From NCBI RefSeq assembly GCF_022539315.1, contig NC_066316.1, positions 97,892,179-97,956,178 on the forward strand: a stretch of DNA of 64,000 bases. Reading direction: 5' to 3'. Positions 11,301 through 40,400 of the stretch are shown here, piece by piece (position 1 is the first letter of the stretch; each line of letters opens with the position of its first letter). The position numbers were made by a program, and so were the translations under genes. Below the pieces are notes generated by a model that was not told the DNA's origin, did no database searches, and saw nothing but the letters and a program-made list of their open reading frames with translations. This stretch comes from Serinus canaria. Taxonomy: Eukaryota > Chordata > Aves > Passeriformes > Fringillidae.

Positions 11301-14300
11301 TTGTTGATGGGTCAAGGCTTCATAAGGCCAAGTATTTATGGTATCTGGGGCTCTGAGGGCAACCAGAAGGAAACCACATGGCTGCAACACAAAGCTACAC
11401 AAAGGCAACTGGAGGGCCCTGGGGAAGAGACCGGATTTTTATTTTTAGCAAAGAAGCTGCTTGAAGTGAACTAAAGGAAAATAAACTACATGTAGGAAAG
11501 GATGCAAACAAAAAGTAGGCTTGATCAATAAAGTGCAATCATGAGGTTTTAATGCTGAACTGAACTCTAACTCTTGGATTAGGAGTGCAAGGATGGAACT
11601 TAAAAGAGCTGGGCAACTCAGGTATTCTTAAAAAACTCCATCCTTTGTTTTTCCCTCTTCACAGAAACACCAAGAGGAACTGCCTTGCTAACCTGGGCTG
11701 AGGAACCCGTGGTCTTGGCCACCACAGTCACACTACTTTCCCCTATTAAATAATGATGCCCAAAGAGTGTTATAAAAGACTTGCTTGCCTTTTGTCTGGT
11801 GCTCTATCTCAAAAGGAACAGCTTTTTGTCATAAATCCAGGAAAACACAGCCTGTGGAGATACGACATGAAGCACTGCTGCTGGGAGAGCTTGTTTGTTT
11901 CACTTTTGTTTAAAGCCAGAAATGATATTTTGGTCACACAGATCATCTACCAGAGAAATAAATGAAAGCACTTATCAACTCTCCTCAGAAAGACAAGTTG
12001 GGTGAAGCACTTACATACTGATCAGATGTGGAAACTTTAATGCCATATTTGGAAACTCCCATAATAAACTCCTCTTCACCTGGAACAAAAGGTAACTTTC
12101 CATCTTGCTTTGGAGGGAAACAAACAAAAGCCTTTAGTGCAGACAGAAGAACATGAACAATGAAGATACATAACAGAAAACATATTTATGTGTACTTGGG
12201 TCCACTGGGTCAGCACCACCACAAACCCTGCTCAGATCCTGCTCTGTGGGGGCTGCCCAGTGCTTGCCCAGCCTCTTAAGGTTATGTGAAATACATTCAG
12301 AGGAGACTGGACATTAGGAGGCATTTCTTTACTGAGAGGGTGACCAGACACTTGAATAGGCTTCCTAGAAAAGTGGCTGATGCCCCAAACCTGTCAAGAG
12401 TTTAAGAGGCACTTACACAATGCCCTTTACAACACATTTAACTGTTTGTCAGCCCTGAAGTGGTCAGGCAGTTTGGACTGGTAGTCACCGTCGGTCCCTT
12501 CCAGCATTCCCATCCCTCTATTCCATTCTGCTCTATTCTACTGCAAATATCACATGGTTCCAGAAAGGAATTTGTCATCTCATGGGAGAATATGGCCCTG
12601 TGGTCAAATCAGGTTGGCTGAAAAATCATGTATGGCCTATCATGCTGCCTTGACACAAGGTGATCCATGTTCCACTGGCAGCACGTTCACTGTTTAGCTG
12701 CAAAAATAGTTTTAGCAAATATTCAGAAATGGCAAGTTGCTGCACAATAAACAGACATTCTGTGTTTTAAAAAATATATAATCAGATACCTAATGAGAAC
12801 AACCAGTTATGGCTTTCAGTACAAAAGTAAGTACAAGCAACCAGAGTTTGGCGAGGATGACCCAAATATTATTCAGCTTTTTCGGTCACAGATTCACGAG
12901 TGATGAAACTTGCAGAAACTTGACATCTTCCTCTATGGGAAAACTTTTACAATACTAAAGAACCTGGGGAGATATTCCTTCCTGGATACTAATCCTAATC
13001 TTGCTGGAGGCAATGTAACAGCTTTCAGCTGGGACTTGTTCAATAAGGACTCATGAAAAGGGCCTAGGCTCTGAGCCTGCTTCTGCAGAATGGTTCTCTG
13101 AGTGCATCTTCTCTAGTCACCTAAAATTACAGAACTGTGATGGCCTTTGAGGCTCATAGGTTAATAGTTAATTATGCCACTTTCTTCAAGTAAGTCTAAA
13201 ATGTACAGATGTCAAACCACAGGATAAATAAAAAAAACCCACACCTAAGTTCAAGATGTTTTGACTTTGTTGGTATTGCCTTTTGTAACCCACTTACCTG
13301 TGCAACATCTATGTAATTTATCAAGTCCAGTGGCCCTTCAAGACTTTTGCTCTCATTGTATTTCAATTTTTCAATGGCACCAACATATTTAACTCTGAAT
13401 TCTGCACATGTATCAGAATTACTATTGCTTTGTCCTGCAACAAAGTAAAACAAAGCCATTCTGAAGACTTCCAGAACTGTAATGCTATTCTAATTGCCAC
13501 TGACAGGGCTGAGATAATAAAATCCCTAATTTTGCAGACTTTCATCAAACACTTACCACAGTATATTAACTCCTCTTTAATGAACTGTACTGGATTGATT
13601 TAGAACAGACCCTTGGTAAAGGCAACAGTTTTGTACGCATACATGATATTGGTATAAACAGCACTGTTTATGCCAATTCAAATTTGGAGTTAACAATGAT
13701 CAGAAAACATAAAAAACCATAAAAAACATTAAAAAGCTGGTTCTACTCTTTGAGGTCTATTTGTTTTAAATTAACTGTTTGGTCCAACAATGATATATTG
13801 GTGACTAAATTTTACTAACCAGTAAAATCAAATCTTATTTCCATTATTTTGGTGCAAATGTAAACTTAGAAAAGCATAAAACAGCCCTCCAAAAAGCTGT
13901 ACAAGATTTGTGCTGCTAATAGACTGGTAGCACAGCTAAGTTTTTCTTCCTCAGACACTTTTCCTCAGACACTTTACTTTGAAAACAGCGACTCAATCCT
14001 AGAAGAATTGTAAATAATAGAAGCCTAGGGCTGTGCCTGCATTAGTCACCAGTCTGCCTAACAGATTCACTCATATTACTGAAAATACTTATCTTAAGCT
14101 TTTCCACTTTCTGCTGTTTTATACCAAGACAGAAAGTTAATCCTGCTCCATCCATACCTGCTCAAGCTGTGATTACATACCTGAACTTTTTGTGGAGTCT
14201 GTATCTAGGCTGGCCACAGTACTAGACCTGGAAAGTCCCCCAAGACTGGAATCTACAGACTAAGAAAAAAAATCACCATCAGAAAGTTACTGGGAATGTG

Positions 14301-15232
14301 TTAACAATTAACTTGGAGATGTCCTGCCTTAAGTCTTTAAAAAAAAAAAAACCCTAGAGTTTATGTTCTAGTTACTTCAGCAGCACTGAAAAATGGGGAG
14401 GAAAAAACATCTGTTTCTTTCCTGAAGTTATCTTTCTACCTCAGTGCAGATTGGACTGATAAAAGTTCATCAGGAACCCTTGAGAAGTCCACAGATATTT
14501 TGAAAGAAGGAGGAAATGACAGAAGAAGAGAAAATGAACCTTAAGGTTATGTCCAGAGAAAAAGGAAAAATAAACCTTAGGGTTATGTCCAAATTCTTCT
14601 GGTACTACAATTTACATGAAGAAATTGATGACTACATGCTTGTCACCAATACTTAAAATAACACAGCAGTGCAGGGGAAAAGAAACAGCACCTTGGAAAA
14701 TCCAGAATATTCAAGTGACCATTCTAAAACAAATCAGACAAAACGAACACATTATTCAAAATTAAGAATACTTTTAGAGATACTGAGAAACCAAAAAGTA
14801 CTGAAGAATAAACTCATTCTTGGTACCTAGCAGCAGGCACTGTCCTTAAAGAAAAAATTTAAGAACAAATGTGCTAGTTTTCCTTCAAACCTTTCAATGT
14901 GCTGCGAGAAAATCTTGTGTTTGTGCAATTCACTGTGGAAGTGACTGAGTATTCATCTCAGAATACCTGGGCTTTATGACTGATGGGTATTTTTAACTCT
15001 CATAACACAATCTGAGGAATGGAAGTAGAAAGTTCTCTTTGTGGAGCATGGCATTTTATGGAAATCACATCCTACCATCAGTGCAAGTGAACCACTGAAC
15101 TGTTAACTTGGAACAAACCCTAGTGCTTCACAAAGAGAATAAACACCACATCCAGCTTACCTTGCTTTTAGTGCTGATTTCACTGCTTTGTGAGCTGCTG
15201 CTGCTGTGTCGCTTCTTTCCTTTTCTAAACAT
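8246..15232 (-). CDS. ITGB1BP1: Integrin beta-1-binding protein 1 (ICAP-1), complete
   Basis: ICAP-1 binds the membrane-distal NPxY motif of the integrin beta-1 tail, competes with talin and so slows integrin activation; it also binds KRIT1. Six coding exons join in frame to 200 residues, the same length I recall for the human protein. Residues 1-57 are the flexible Ser/Thr-rich arm: [15 protein letters not shown] carries the basic nuclear-localisation patch, and [14 protein letters not shown] holds the Thr known as a CaMKII site. Residues about 58-200 are the PTB domain, with [13 protein letters not shown] at its start and [28 protein letters not shown] and [10 protein letters not shown] as strand landmarks. 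The protein ends SVLMSEKS where I recall SVLTSEKP in human. The first ATG lies in a basic, highly conserved context 29 bases into its exon. A noncoding first exon lies in the CpG island shared with CPSF3. Confidence 0.96.
9028..9177 (-). CDS. ITGB1BP1: ITGB1BP1 coding exon 5
   Basis: Residues 128-177, [19 protein letters not shown] to YQCNSL, the central PTB strands. Acceptor GCTTTCAG, donor GTAAGA, phase 0 on both sides. Confidence 0.95.
9615..9832 (+). mobile_element. CR1 LINE 3' fragment
   Basis: The block reads like the end of a 5'-truncated chicken repeat 1: the reverse-transcriptase tail region (attctttactg, gaggcactggaac, agaagctgtggatgcc) followed by the typical end, cagatcccttccaactcag and gattccatggt. 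It lies antisense in ITGB1BP1 intron 5. Confidence 0.85.
12015..12107 (-). CDS. ITGB1BP1: ITGB1BP1 coding exon 4
   Basis: Residues 97-127, [18 protein letters not shown] to SDQY. Acceptor CCTCCAAAG, donor GTAAGT, phase 0 on both sides. Confidence 0.94.
12293..12547 (+). mobile_element. CR1 LINE 3' fragment, second copy
   Basis: The same CR1 landmarks appear in a more diverged copy: gagactggacattaggagg, tttctttactgagagggtg, gtcccttccagcattcc, and a terminal ATTCTATTC-like microsatellite. It is only about 185 bases from ITGB1BP1 coding exon 4. Confidence 0.8.
13298..13434 (-). CDS. ITGB1BP1: ITGB1BP1 coding exon 3 (PTB start)
   Basis: Completes Gly51 and codes residues 52-96, including [13 protein letters not shown] and [15 protein letters not shown]. 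Acceptor TTGTTGCAG, donor GTAAGT, exit phase 0. Confidence 0.95.
14181..14259 (-). CDS. ITGB1BP1: ITGB1BP1 coding exon 2
   Basis: Residues 25-50 ([19 protein letters not shown] and on to KSS) plus the first base of Gly51. Acceptor TTTCTTAG, donor GTATGT. It holds most of the phosphorylatable Ser/Thr arm. Confidence 0.93.
14537..14591. repeat. Short direct repeat, 19 bases, period 36
   Basis: Two copies of aaccttaRggttatgtcca (14537-14555 and 14573-14591) differ at one base. They lie in ITGB1BP1 intron 2. Confidence 0.7.
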
Positions 15233-15261
15233 ATTTTCATAATTGGATCAAAGAAGATCTT
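15161..15261 (-). CDS. ITGB1BP1: ITGB1BP1 first coding exon (start ATG at 15232)
   Basis: The exon carries 29 bases of 5' UTR, then codes residues 1-24 ([15 protein letters not shown] to KSK). Acceptor CTACTTAG, donor GTAAGC, exit phase 0. Coding part 15161-15232. Confidence 0.93.
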
Positions 15262-15679
15262 CTAAGTAGAAAAAATAATGAAAGCCTGTCATATCATCAA
15301 AAGAAGGAGGTCCAGGCAAATACCAGTGACTGTGTTCAAAGTGGACCAAAACTGGAAATTGGCTCAGGACTCTGTGAATGGAGGTAAGAATTTTACTCTG
15401 ATGCTCTTCCTGTGTGACTGGGGAAAGTTCCTCAAGCTCTCTGCTAAAACTTCCCTATCCTTCTGAAATACCAAAAAAGGCTACGCCTGGTTTACAGAGT
15501 GTTGCAAAGGTCAGTTTCAAAGCACAGATAGATTGAGAAACAAGGCAAAATTTAAAATTTATTCCCACCTAAATATTAGGTGATTTTTGCTTATGAATAC
15601 AATCTAAGTGCCCTATAAAGTGCACACAATACACTCCCTGCTCCAATGACTGTGTTTCCAGGAAAACAAAACAAAAAAG

Positions 15680-15775
15680 CAAAATCTATTTCCCCCCCAC
15701 CACCACCACCTGACTAAACACCCCCCCAAAACCAAACAAAAAAAAACCACAAAAAACCCTGAATCCCAACCCCAA
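15680..15775 (-). repeat. Low-complexity tract, G/T-rich on the ITGB1BP1 sense strand
   Basis: On the plus strand it is C and A runs (ccccccc, caccaccacc, ccccccc, aaaaaaaaa). Read on the minus strand, which is the ITGB1BP1 RNA sense, it has several G runs of 3-7 split by T runs. This could form a G-quadruplex in intron 1. Confidence 0.7.
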
Positions 15776-16596
15776 GCTATTTCTGAAAAACTATTGACTG
15801 GAATACTCATAGGAGCAGCCATTACCACTTAAAATTCCTGAAAATTAAGCAAAATCCGTGGTACATTTACTGCATTAGAACTGAGTTCCTGGGAGTTCTG
15901 AGAGATTTCAGAACCCTATTTCCTGTGCCTGCCCCACTAACACCTTGCTTCACTTCAACTTTGGCTGGCCAGTGTCAAGCAACACGATGCGGGCTCCCTG
16001 GTGCTCTGAAACCCTATTTCTCAGCTTCAGAGACGAATTATTTTCATTACAAAACTTCAGAAACTTTGACCAGGTGGAAAAAAACAGGACAACGGATGAT
16101 GACAACCTACAGAAGACGGCTCACACTGCAGAAAATAACGAAAGAAGCACAAGGGGGAGCCTAGATGTGCGATGCTGTGATGGGACGCAGTCCCTAGGCC
16201 GTCGCTGTTCCGGCACTAAGCAAACACCGGGTCCCTGGCGGACTAAAAGCCACTCAGGGCAACCAGCGGTGGGCAGGGCAGGGCGGTGTCCAGCACACCT
16301 CGAGCCCCGGTTTCCAGCGTGGATGTGCCGGCGGCTCCGCACAGTCCTGCGGCCGCTCCAGGAGCGCCTCTGCCGGCTGCGCAGCGGCCTCCGAGGGGCC
16401 TCAGCACCCGCGGCTCCCGAGCGGTCCGGGTGCGTTCCACGGGCCCTCAGGAGCTCCCGGCCTTTCCGCGGAGCATCCCCGCCCCAGCGGGTGCGGGGGG
16501 CGGCCCGGGTAGCCGAGCAGGGCAGCACCGCATCCCGCCTTCGCTTCTCTCCCCGTTCCTCCCGACAAGTGACAAAGCGATGTGGCCGCTGCTTAC

Positions 16597-16680
16597 CGGG
16601 CGCGCCGGGCCCCGCTGGCTCCCACTGCCGATCCCGTTCCCGCTGCCGCCGATGCCGATGCCGTTCCGGGTCGCGCGGGG
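16597..16680 (-). other. ITGB1BP1: Probable noncoding first exon of ITGB1BP1 (start approximate)
   Basis: On the minus strand a strong donor, CCCG|GTAAGC, sits inside the CpG island. It fits a 5' UTR exon spliced to the acceptor before 15261. The transcription start is not visible; the upper limit is a guess bounded by the GC boxes. Confidence 0.5.
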
Positions 16681-16736
16681 GGGGCGGGGGCGGCGCAGGC
16701 GCGGCGGGGCGGCGGAAGGCAGCGGAAGGCGGCGCG

Positions 16737-36104
<19,368 letters not shown>

Positions 36105-36430
36105 CCTCTGTAGATACTTAGGATGTCTAAAAATATCTTTTAAATTTTCAATTTATTTGAGCTATTTTTTAAAAGTAAATAGATTTTTTTTTCTTGAATA
36201 AGTCAAAGGTTTCAATTTTGTGAATGTGAAAGCACTGAGTTATTTTACAGCTGTTATGAGGTTGCTGATCAATTATGTATTTGTGCATATAGATGCAATT
36301 AAATCAGGCAAAGTGTGCATATGTTCTCTTATGTGCACGCAAAAGAAATAATTCTTAACCTGATACAGAATTACAAAGATTAAATGGAGTTTTGTATTTT
36401 TGAATATTAAAACTGGTTGGAGGATAAATT
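36105..36430 (+). other. CPSF3: CPSF3 3' UTR (approximate end)
   Basis: The AT-rich tail has no AATAAA, but the common variant ATTAAA occurs at 36298-36303, 36379-36384 and 36406-36411. Any of these could set the 3' end, well before the IAH1 CpG island. Confidence 0.5.
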
Positions 36431-36934
36431 TGATGTATTGAGTTTACATATATAGTTTTGATTCTGTTGAGGAAGTGATTGCCTGCATGCTTGTATCTAC
36501 TTGAAGTCAAAAGGGTCTTGAGCACAATTGAAAACTGAATCCATGTTTGCATGGTGGGGGGTTGGAGCTTTAAAATTCAGCCTGCTGGCTTGCCTTTAAC
36601 TGGGCTGGAGGACAGGGAGCACTTGTGACCTGTGACAGCCTTGGTGCTCCAAGCCGCTGCCCACCCTGGCCTGGGAGAAGGGACACGGGGTATCAGATAC
36701 TGCAGGACACAGAGCAGAATTCCAAATACAGTGGCATTGATACTCTTGAGATAGCTGCAGTTGTTGTCAAACGATAATCCTCGTCGTAGTAGTAGTGTTA
36801 GACGATTAGCAAAATTAACGACACTTTCCTCCCCAAATTGTGTTGTTAGCAGGCTAAACATGAAGTATTTTAAATGAGGCAATTGCATTTTCTTAAGAAG
36901 GAAGTCTCTCTTAGAAACAGATAAAGAACATGAA

Positions 36935-37480
36935 ATGGGGCGCGTTCTGTCGGGAGCGCTTCCAGCCAGCACGGGGGGGTGTGTGAGGGGTGGGTCCATG
37001 GCTGCCCGGGCGCGCCCTCCCCGCGCCCCGGCGCCACTGAGCCTTTTAAAGAGGCCATAAAAGATTGAGTGGAGCTGGAACCTGCACCCGGTTTCCAACC
37101 GGGGCCTTCCACCGGCCCCTCCCGTTTCCCGCTGCAGAGGAAGCGGCGAGGCCGCCGCTCCCGGCGGATGTCCGGCCGCGGCCATGGCGCTGGCGGAGGC
37201 GGGAGCCCGCGGGCGGCTCCTGCGCTGGCCTCGCGTCCTGCTCTTCGGAGACTCCATCACTGAGGTAGTGCCCGCCCGCCTGGCCTGGCCCCTCAATTCC
37301 CGCATGGAGCTCCCTGGCCAGCCCGCTCCCCGCCCCGGGGCCGGCGGCATTCCGGCGTTGGTCTGAGCTCCGGTGCCCGGCGGCGGGAAAGGGACGGTCC
37401 TGCGGCCGCAGCCGGGAGCGCCCTCGGCCCCGGTCACAGCCCCGGAGCCGCCCTGAGGCCTTCGCGCCTGGTGGGCCAAT
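36935..37480. promoter_or_regulatory. IAH1: CpG island, IAH1 promoter
   Basis: A second GC- and CpG-rich block surrounds the IAH1 start codon, about 830 bases after the CPSF3 stop, and fades through intron 1. No TATA box is obvious in the proper place. Confidence 0.75.
37184..37264 (+). CDS. IAH1: IAH1 exon 1 (coding part)
   Basis: Residues 1-27, [20 protein letters not shown] then FGDSITE with the catalytic Ser24. Donor GTAGTG, phase 0. Confidence 0.94.
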
Positions 37481-40400
37481 GTGAGATTCGGGGCTGTCTT
37501 ACAGCAATTCCGGAGGCGCGAAGGTGAAGGTGTAGCTGGGATGTTGCGGTGTCAGGGACATTTTCCGTGCGGAATGCCCAGCGTGCCACCCGTGCCGCCT
37601 GCAGGGAGCTGGATCTGCCCTGGCGGCTCCTGGGGCATCCCTGCTCCCCGCGTCTAGCTCGCCAGGCCGGGGACTGCTCCTCCACTGAGGTGACTGCACC
37701 TGGTGAACATCTCTGAGGCAGCAGCAGCTTCTTGTCGTTGATTTTGGGTCCCTGCCTTCTGTTGCATGGGTTGTGTGTGGGTCACGGAGCTGCTCTGATG
37801 AAAAAGTAACCAGAGCCCAGGTTTATCTTTAATAGGAGATGGGTGTCTAAGCCGACTCACTGCAGAATTGTTGCAGAGAGGATGGTGCAGCAGTGGGAAT
37901 AAAAGGAAGGAATTAGTTTTTCTGTTTCGGGAAGAGGTGGGTATTAAACTGAGCTCTATGAAGAGGGAGGATTATTGAGAGGTGCTCTTCAGAATGAAAG
38001 GGTCTTAGAAATACAGTAGAAAAATACTCCAAACATAGCAAACCCTCACTGGCCAAAATGAAACTATAGTCCAACAGCAGGCACTTTGGCTTTTGAAGGG
38101 ACCACGGGTTCATCCCTCCAGAGGTACCAGCCCTGTGTTGCCTCAGAGGCCAGTGGTGTGCCTGGGTAAAACCAGGAGTGTTTGACCTCCGAGGGACAGG
38201 GCAGGGAGGGAGGAAACGCACCAGCAGCAGTGCTAGAGGCCAAGCACAAAAGCTGTTCAGGTGGGAAGCTGCCAATGGTGGGGCTAATCTCTGGAGAACA
38301 AGTTCTTCCAGTGAAGATCTAACCATTTTCCTTGTTTTCAGTACTCCTTCCAGGAAAATGGCTGGGGGGCATATCTTGCTGAGAGACTGGTCAGGTAAGA
38401 GCTTAAATTTCAAAAGTAAGCTTCTTTCTAGAATGACTTTCTAGCTTGCAGAAAGTCATGGAGATTTTCTAAATGAAAATCAACAGTGGTTAATACTTAA
38501 TACATGTTTATTTATTGACATTTATTTATTTAGTGAAGTGCAACTGCCTTCTGGGCATCATGTCCAAAACTGGTGAAAATATTCACTGGGTGTTTCCACT
38601 CAAAGCTTGAGTGGAAATGAAAAATCCCTTAGTGATGGTCAAGATTGTTGTCCTGGTTCCACGGTATAGCAGGTAAACAGTACATGTGCAGCCTGTGTGT
38701 GCACTTTCAAAGCATAATCCTACTGAAAACTCACGTGACATCTCATTTTCCTGAGAGGGATGGAGGCAGATGGCCCGACAGAATGGTTCAAACCTTCCAA
38801 GGTTTTGTTTTGGTGGACGGAGAAGAGATGTTCTTTTTGATATGTCTCTGTTTCAGGAAATGTGATGTTGTGAACCGTGGGATCTCAGGGTACAACACCA
38901 GATGGGCTAAGTTGATTCTTCCTAGACTGATCACTGAAAGTACTGGTGCTGACAGTATTGCTGCAGTTACTATTTTCTTTGGAGCCAATGACAGTGCTTT
39001 AAAAGGTAGAGTAGCTTGCTTTCATTTTCTTTTTTTCCTGTGACCTGTTCTCTTAGAACAGTTTTACAGTTTAGCAGAATAGGCAGAACATTTCAGAATA
39101 GGCTTTTCCTGCTACTTCTCTAGGAACTGATTACTCTCTTTCCGTTTATACAGAGGTTTGTTTTCTGTCATTTCATTTGTATTTAAACTATGCAGTGCCT
39201 TCCATTTCTCTCCCTATCACCAATTTTTAATACTAGAAAAATAAATTTCAGGAGGCTCAAGACTTAGTTGTGTAGCAGTTGCCTAAAATTGGAGTTGGGC
39301 ATCCAGTTGTTTCTTCTGTCTTTAAAGGAGACTGATGAGTTCTCAGAAGATGGGCTGAGGAAAAGAGGGAAGGTAGCATTTGGATTCTCTTTCAGATAAG
39401 CATAGCAGGATGCAGAGTCTAATCAAAATTATACCATCAGTGCATGAAGGACTGACTGTATGTCCATGGGACTTTCCAGAATTTTCTCTGCATCCAAGAA
39501 TATTGGAAATCTCAGGTTTTGGTTCCGGTGAGGTTTGAGGTGATGATATTTTCTGATACAAAGTTGTGAAAAAAGCATCTTAAAAAACCCAACTGTTGGG
39601 TTTTTTTTTTACCTGTGCCTTATTTGCCTGTTGGAAATGCTGTCTTAAAACTCTTGATTTGTCTGCTTTGGGTCTCAAGGAACAGAATTTTCCTACCGCA
39701 TCTCCTGAATCCATGATTGAGGGGAACTGCATACTGGAACTGAGTGTCCATGGCCATACTGTGTAAAAGTGCTGTTATGCTGTGCAAGAAGCCTGCAGGG
39801 AGCTCAGCTCCACTGATGCATGTGCTCCACCCCTGACAGAGCTGAACCCTAAGCAGCACGTTCCTTTGGAGGAGTACGCCGCCAACCTGAAGAGCATGGT
39901 GCAGTACCTGAAGTCAGTAGACATTACTGCAGACAAGATTATTTTGATTACACCCCCACCTCTTCAGGAATCAGCTTGGGAAAAGGCATGTCTTGCCAAA
40001 GGTAAAGGAGTGATGATGATGGGAGGAATTTCTGCATTTTACTGGTGGAGTGTTAAGTGACAGATCCCAGGTTGTCAGGTGGTTTCCTTCATGTGTGTGC
40101 CATATTGCAGTCATGTTCTCTGACTAGTTGGAAAAGGGCTGCTGTTTTACTAAAAAACTTCTGGATAAGCTCATGGAGTAACTGCCAGGTAATTACAAAC
40201 ATGTTTTCCAAAGTGTTGATTGATGTGTTAATGCACAGAACTGACAGAAGTGGCTGCCCTTTAAGAGTTCTAGGACATGCTGACAAACCCTCATGGGGTT
40301 TGTCAGCATGTCCTAGGCAGATTACATTGTGTCCCAGCAGCCTCCAGAGTAATACAAATAATTGAAGAAGTGTTGGCATTGTGGGCCTTAGAAAAGTTTT

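Larger units (their letters stand above)
8318..16596 (-). other. ITGB1BP1: ITGB1BP1 introns
   Basis: The six introns are 8318-9027, 9178-12014, 12108-13297, 13435-14180, 14260-15160 and 15262-16596. Apart from the two CR1 pieces, the short repeat and the C/A tract, I see no further features in them. Confidence 0.8.

Noticed and set aside
36577..37479. A 300-codon minus-strand open frame over the IAH1 promoter.
   Set aside because: Same GC-island effect; no domain likeness, and it overlaps IAH1 exon 1 antisense.
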